Assembly (NCBI GenBank): GCA_025055435.1
Contig: JANWWN010000004.1
Location: 1 to 64,000, forward strand
Direction of reading: 5' to 3'
Origin: Cyclobacteriaceae bacterium
Lineage (GTDB): Bacteria; Bacteroidota; Bacteroidia; Cytophagales; Cyclobacteriaceae
Length of the DNA: 64,000 nt
In this document: positions 59,655 to 64,000 of the stretch, piece after piece
Layout of the letters: every line of letters starts with the position of its first letter
How positions within the stretch are numbered: position 1 is the first letter of the stretch
Translations under genes and position numbers: made by a program
Notes under the pieces: generated by a model
Told to the model about the DNA's origin: nothing
What the model saw: only the letters and a program-made list of their open reading frames with translations
The model's database searches: none

Positions 59655-60857
59655 TTACCCACTTACATTTTCATAGACCACCGCTGCCCCCTGACCTACA
59701 CCCACGCACATGGTAGCAATGCCGTATTTTACTCTTCTTCGTTTCATTTCATGCAGCAACGTAGCGGTAATACGCGCACCGCTGCAGCCCAGCGGATGAC
59801 CGAGCGCTATGGCCCCACCGTTGACGTTGACGATATCCGGATTCAGGTCGAGATCGCGGATGCAGGCCAGTACCTGGGCCGCAAAGGCTTCGTTCAGTTC
59901 AACCAAACCGATGTCGGAAAGTTTCAGGCCGGCACGCTGCAACGCCTTGCGCACAGCGGGTACCGGTCCGATACCCATACACGAAGGTTCCACGCCGGCT
60001 ACAGCTACGGCTACCACACGTGCCATCGGACTGATGTTGTGCTGTTTTAGCCAAGGCTCGCTAACTAACAGGGTAGCAGCTGCACCATCGTTTATACCCG
60101 ATGAGTTGCCGGCTGTTACCGTGCCGCCTTCGCGGAATACCGGCTTAAGCGCAGCCAGCTTTTCCATTGAAGTAAGTCGGGGGTGTTCATCCTTCTCTAC
60201 CCAAACGGTTTCTTTTCCCTGCTCCACCAGAACGGCTACTAACTCATTCTTAAACCGGCCTGCTTCGTGGGCCTGCTGATATTTTTGTTGCGACTGCAAT
60301 GCAAATGCATCCTGGGCCTCGCGACTTATCTTCCAACGCTCTGCCACATTTTCGGCTGTTTCGCCCATGGAGTACGGATAATGCAGCTTAGCCAGCTTCG
60401 GGTTAACAAAGCGCCAGCCCATGGTGGTATCGTAAATTTCCGTCTTTCGCGCAAATGCCTCGTAGGCTTTGGCCAGCACAAATGGTGCACGGCTCATGCT
60501 TTCCACGCCTCCGGCAACATACACGTGACCCTCACCCAGCCGTACCGCACGTGCAGCATCCATTATGGCCTGCAATCCCGAAGCGCACAGCCTGTTTACC
60601 GTAACGCCGGCCACTTCAATGGGAAGGCCGGCAAGCAACGCGGCCATGCGCGCCACATTGCGGTTGTCTTCACCGCTTTGGTTAGCTGCACCGAACACCA
60701 CATCTTCAATTTGCTGTGGCTCTACAATCGGATTACGCTCCATCAATTTGCGTATCACCCAGGCGGCCAGGTCATCGGGCCGTACTGCGGCCAAAGCGCC
60801 ACCGTACTTTCCGATGGGCGTGCGAACAGCATCTACAATATAGGCATCCTGAACCAT
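59655..60857 (-). CDS. Acetyl-CoA acyltransferase (thiolase), 3-oxoadipyl-CoA thiolase-like
   Basis: VNRLCASGLQAIMDAARAV, GGVESMSRAPFVL, NVNGGAIALGHPLGCSGARI, CVGVGQGAAVV. Confidence 0.93.
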   Translation of the reverse strand: MVQDAYIVDAVRTPIGKYGGALAAVRPDDLAAWVIRKLMERNPIVEPQQIEDVVFGAANQSGEDNRNVARMAALLAGLPIEVAGVTVNRLCASGLQAIMDAARAVRLGEGHVYVAGGVESMSRAPFVLAKAYEAFARKTEIYDTTMGWRFVNPKLAKLHYPYSMGETAENVAERWKISREAQDAFALQSQQKYQQAHEAGRFKNELVAVLVEQGKETVWVEKDEHPRLTSMEKLAALKPVFREGGTVTAGNSSGINDGAAATLLVSEPWLKQHNISPMARVVAVAVAGVEPSCMGIGPVPAVRKALQRAGLKLSDIGLVELNEAFAAQVLACIRDLDLNPDIVNVNGGAIALGHPLGCSGARITATLLHEMKRRRVKYGIATMCVGVGQGAAVVYENVSG

Positions 60858-60888
60858 AAAGAAATTAGGCGCGCGCAGGCGCTTTTGT

Positions 60889-60896
60889 TACTTTTG
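60889..60896 (+). promoter_or_regulatory. TACTTTTG -7-like element upstream of DUF4293 gene
   Basis: TACTTTTG, 25 nt before ATG 60922. Confidence 0.4.
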
Positions 60897-60921
60897 CCGA
60901 CCAAGTTAACCATACTGCTCC

Positions 60922-61362
60922 ATGTGGCAACGCCCGCAAACTGTATTTCTCATATTAAACATCCTTGCACTGCTTGTTGCGCTCATTAAACCGATATGGG
61001 CACTACATGCAGATGAAGTGCTGACACCTTTTTATCTGAAACGCGGTGAAGATTTTATCTATATGCCGTATGCCATCACCGCCGCACTGGCGGTAGCATC
61101 CATAACACTGGCGGTGATGATCATCCGGCGTTACACCAACCGTATGCTGCAGCTTAAGCTGGGGGCTTTAAATTCTGTTATGCTGGCCGGTTTCATGGTA
61201 TGTGCCGTGTGGTTTGCTAACAAGCTGATGGAGGGTGGCCGTGGCAAGGTGTCGGTATGGTGGGTTCTTCTGGCTGCCGTAGCCGTGCTTTCCAACTGGC
61301 TGGCCATGAAATTCATCCGCAGGGACGAGCGCATCGTGCGCGAGTCCGACCGCATCCGGTAA
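60922..61362 (+). CDS. DUF4293-like membrane protein
   Basis: MWQRPQTVFLILNILALLVALIKPIW plus further TM segments. Confidence 0.8.
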   Translation: MWQRPQTVFLILNILALLVALIKPIWALHADEVLTPFYLKRGEDFIYMPYAITAALAVASITLAVMIIRRYTNRMLQLKLGALNSVMLAGFMVCAVWFANKLMEGGRGKVSVWWVLLAAVAVLSNWLAMKFIRRDERIVRESDRIR

Positions 61363-61442
61363 TTTTTTCTGCCAACCTGTCATTTCAATTCAACTGGAAT
61401 AATTGTTGAGCCGGGCGGGTTCGTCCGATAATTTATTTGCCT

Positions 61443-63344
61443 ATGACAACCGTTCAGGAAAAAGGTACGCTTTCCATCAGTACGGAAAATATTTTTCCCA
61501 TCATCAAAAAATTCCTTTACTCCGATCATGAAATCTTTCTGCGCGAACTGGTATCGAATGCCGTGGATGCCACGCAGAAACTGAAAAAGCTTGCCGCACT
61601 TGGCCAATACACAGAAGACCTGGGCGACCTTAAAATAGAGGTGAGCTTCGATAAGCGAAAGAAAACCATCACCGTATCCGATAAAGGCATCGGCATGACA
61701 GCCGATGAAGTGAAAAAATACATCAACCAGATTGCATTTTCAGGCGCAGCCGAGTTTGTTGAGAAGTTTAAGGATAAGACGGACGCGAGCGACATCATTG
61801 GTAAGTTCGGCCTGGGCTTTTATTCTGCATTTATGGTGGCCGATAAGGTTGAACTTATCACGCGTTCATATCAGGCTTCCGAAACCGAAGCGGTACGTTG
61901 GTCGTGCGATGGCTCAACGGAGTTCGAGCTGAACCCAGCCGTTAAAAAGCAACGTGGTACAGAGGTGATTTTGCACGTTAACAAAGAGTCGGAAGAATTT
62001 CTGGATGAATTCCGCCTGTTGCGCATACTGGAAAAATATTGCCGCTTCCTGCCGGTGGAAATCAAGTTCGGAACGAAAGAAGAAAGTGTGGAAGATGGCG
62101 TAGATAAGGACGGCAACAAAAAGTATAAAACCGTAAAGGTTGACCGAATCATTAACAACACCCAGCCTTTGTGGACCAAGTCACCGGCCGACCTGAAAGA
62201 TGAAGATTATCTGAAGTTTTACCGGGAGCTTTACCCGTTAAGCGAAGACCCGCTGTTCTGGATTCATCTCAACGTGGATTATCCGTTCAACCTTACGGGC
62301 ATTTTATACTTTCCGAAGGTGAAGAACGATTTCGAGTTGCAGAAAAACAAAATTCAGCTCTACTCGCGGCAGGTTTTCATTACCGATGAAGTGAAAGACG
62401 TAGTACCCGATTTCCTGATGTTGCTTCACGGTGTAATCGACTCACCCGATATTCCGTTAAACGTGTCGCGCAGCTACCTGCAAAGCGACTCCAATGTGAA
62501 GAAAATCAGTCAGCACATCACCAAAAAGGTAGCCGATAAACTCCAGGAGCTGTTTAAAAAAGAGCGGGAATCATTCGAAAAGAAATGGGACGATATCAGC
62601 CTGTTTGTAAAATACGGGATGATTTCGGACGAAAAATTCTATGACCGTGCCAAAGATTTTGCACTCCTGAAAAATACGGAAGGGAAATACTTTACTTTGG
62701 ATGAATACTACGACAAAGTAAAGGCACTGCAAAAAGACAAAGACAAAAACGTGGTGTACCTCTACACCACCGATGCAGGCAGGCAGGATAGCTTTATTCA
62801 ATCGGCTAAAAACAAGGGTTACGATGTGTTGGTACTGGACGGTCTGCTGGACAGCCACTTTATCAATACCATGGAGTATAAGCTCGATAAGGTGTTGTGG
62901 AAGCGGGTGGATAGCGACACACCTGAAAAACTGATTCAAAAAGATGAAAAACCGCAAATGGTGCTGTCGCAGGATGAACAAAATCAAATTAAATCCATAT
63001 TCGAAAAAGCCGTAGGCCGTCCCAACATGACCGTGAGTGTGGATTCGCTTGCACCCGATGAACTGCCCGTGGTGATTACGTTGAGCGAGTTTTCACGCCG
63101 GATGAAGGACATGGCCAAAGTAGGCGGTGGTGGCTTTCCGATGATGGGCGACATGCCCGACACGTATACCGTGGCCGTGAACGGTAACCACGTCCTGATG
63201 CAACGCATACTCAAGGCAGAAAGTGAGGAAGAGAAGACGCGCCTGGCCCGTCAGGCTGTTGACCTGGCGTTGCTTTCGCAGCACCTGCTAACTGGTGCCG
63301 AATTAACCTGTTTCATACGGCGCAGTGTCGAGTTCATAGCATAA
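61443..63344 (+). CDS. htpG: Molecular chaperone HtpG (Hsp90)
   Basis: GTLSISTENIFPIIKKFLYSDHEIFLRELVSNAVDATQKL; SDKGIGMTADEV; GKFGLGFYSAFMVADKV. Confidence 0.97.
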   Translation: MTTVQEKGTLSISTENIFPIIKKFLYSDHEIFLRELVSNAVDATQKLKKLAALGQYTEDLGDLKIEVSFDKRKKTITVSDKGIGMTADEVKKYINQIAFSGAAEFVEKFKDKTDASDIIGKFGLGFYSAFMVADKVELITRSYQASETEAVRWSCDGSTEFELNPAVKKQRGTEVILHVNKESEEFLDEFRLLRILEKYCRFLPVEIKFGTKEESVEDGVDKDGNKKYKTVKVDRIINNTQPLWTKSPADLKDEDYLKFYRELYPLSEDPLFWIHLNVDYPFNLTGILYFPKVKNDFELQKNKIQLYSRQVFITDEVKDVVPDFLMLLHGVIDSPDIPLNVSRSYLQSDSNVKKISQHITKKVADKLQELFKKERESFEKKWDDISLFVKYGMISDEKFYDRAKDFALLKNTEGKYFTLDEYYDKVKALQKDKDKNVVYLYTTDAGRQDSFIQSAKNKGYDVLVLDGLLDSHFINTMEYKLDKVLWKRVDSDTPEKLIQKDEKPQMVLSQDEQNQIKSIFEKAVGRPNMTVSVDSLAPDELPVVITLSEFSRRMKDMAKVGGGGFPMMGDMPDTYTVAVNGNHVLMQRILKAESEEEKTRLARQAVDLALLSQHLLTGAELTCFIRRSVEFIA

Positions 63345-63671
63345 TGTGCCACCATCGTTAAGGGTAGTTATCTTAGCTATCAGGGTGCAACATTTGATAC
63401 GGGCTGATGGCCTGGTGCCTGAAGCCCGCATTTTCTTCATGCGGTTATTAACGAGTTATCAGAGTTCTCGGTCTTAACAAGAGCAGCTAACCATCAATAA
63501 TAGCTCTGTTTCCTTCTTCCTTTCAGTAAGAAATTAAATGTGACTTTTGCCAGCAGCGTGAAGCTCCCGGTTTTTGCACACTGCCCGATAGGTGCTTTCT
63601 GCTGTATCTTTCCTGAAAATTCACATCTTTGTTGATATAAAGTTCTTCCGTTGTTCTCACCTTTTTTACAT

Positions 63672-64000
63672 ATGAAACGAATCGTTCTGATGCTTCTGAT
63701 TTTCTTTTCGTGTTCGCGAAATGAAACTCCGGATTCACACGAGTTGCATCGTCCGTACTTCCACTTCACTCCTCCTTCCGGCTGGATGAACGACCCGAAT
63801 GGTCTGGTGTACCATAACGGTGTCTATCATCTTTTTTATCAGCATTATCCCGACAGCACCGTGTGGGGCCCCATGCACTGGGGACACGCCATCAGTAAGA
63901 ACCTGGTAAACTGGGAACACCTCCCCATCGCCCTGTATCCCGATTCGTTAGGCTACATTTTCTCCGGCAGTGCAGTGGTGGATGAAAAAAATACTTCCGG
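63672..64000 (+). CDS. Glycoside hydrolase family 32 lipoprotein, truncated by window edge
   Basis: Open to the end of the window: [82 protein letters not shown] catalytic motif and lipobox. Not in ORF track. Confidence 0.92.
   Translation, partial: MKRIVLMLLIFFSCSRNETPDSHELHRPYFHFTPPSGWMNDPNGLVYHNGVYHLFYQHYPDSTVWGPMHWGHAISKNLVNWEHLPIALYPDSLGYIFSGSAVVDEKNTS

Noticed and set aside
59523-60050. 175-aa plus-strand ORF
   Set aside because: Antisense to truA and thiolase.
60267-60989. 240-aa plus-strand ORF
   Set aside because: Antisense to thiolase and overlaps the DUF4293 start; no coherent domain.
1-64000. Mobile elements, prophage, toxin-antitoxin or restriction/defence genes
   Set aside because: No transposase, integrase, recombinase, nuclease or toxin-like proteins recognised in either strand.

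Overview
The window is a gene-dense stretch of a Bacteroidetes (Cytophagia-like) chromosome. The lineage is inferred from gene content: TonB receptor plus DUF4249, BshC, MnmD, long NusB, fused branched-chain E1, and TAnnTTTG promoter elements. Most of it is ordinary housekeeping: ispF, mnmD, bshC, rimO, moxR, a SurA/PpiC chaperone cluster, an RsbV/W/U-like module, guaB, rlpA, trx, pyrC, tRNA-His, dxs, scpA, an RND efflux operon, coaE-ybbR-yajC, nusB, leucine dehydrogenase, truA, thiolase and htpG. I saw no CRISPR array, transposase, phage module or rRNA. Two genes run off the window and are missing from the ORF track: a 713-codon repeat-rich basic protein (2139 to 1, minus strand) and a GH32 glycosidase (63672 to 64000, plus strand). 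Points most worth a second look: (i) the basic repeat protein with a 180-bp in-frame tandem repeat; (ii) a TetR/ABC/HlyD/TolC exporter whose ATPase lacks the canonical Walker-B DE, D-loop and H-loop His, next to a compound palindrome/direct-repeat operator candidate; (iii) a TonB receptor/DUF4249/MG2-plug locus whose lipoprotein carries seven Cys in 20 residues; (iv) two ABC half-transporters with complementary degenerate and consensus ATP sites, convergent around an outer-membrane protein gene. All names come from motif and family recognition by eye; no database search was run.
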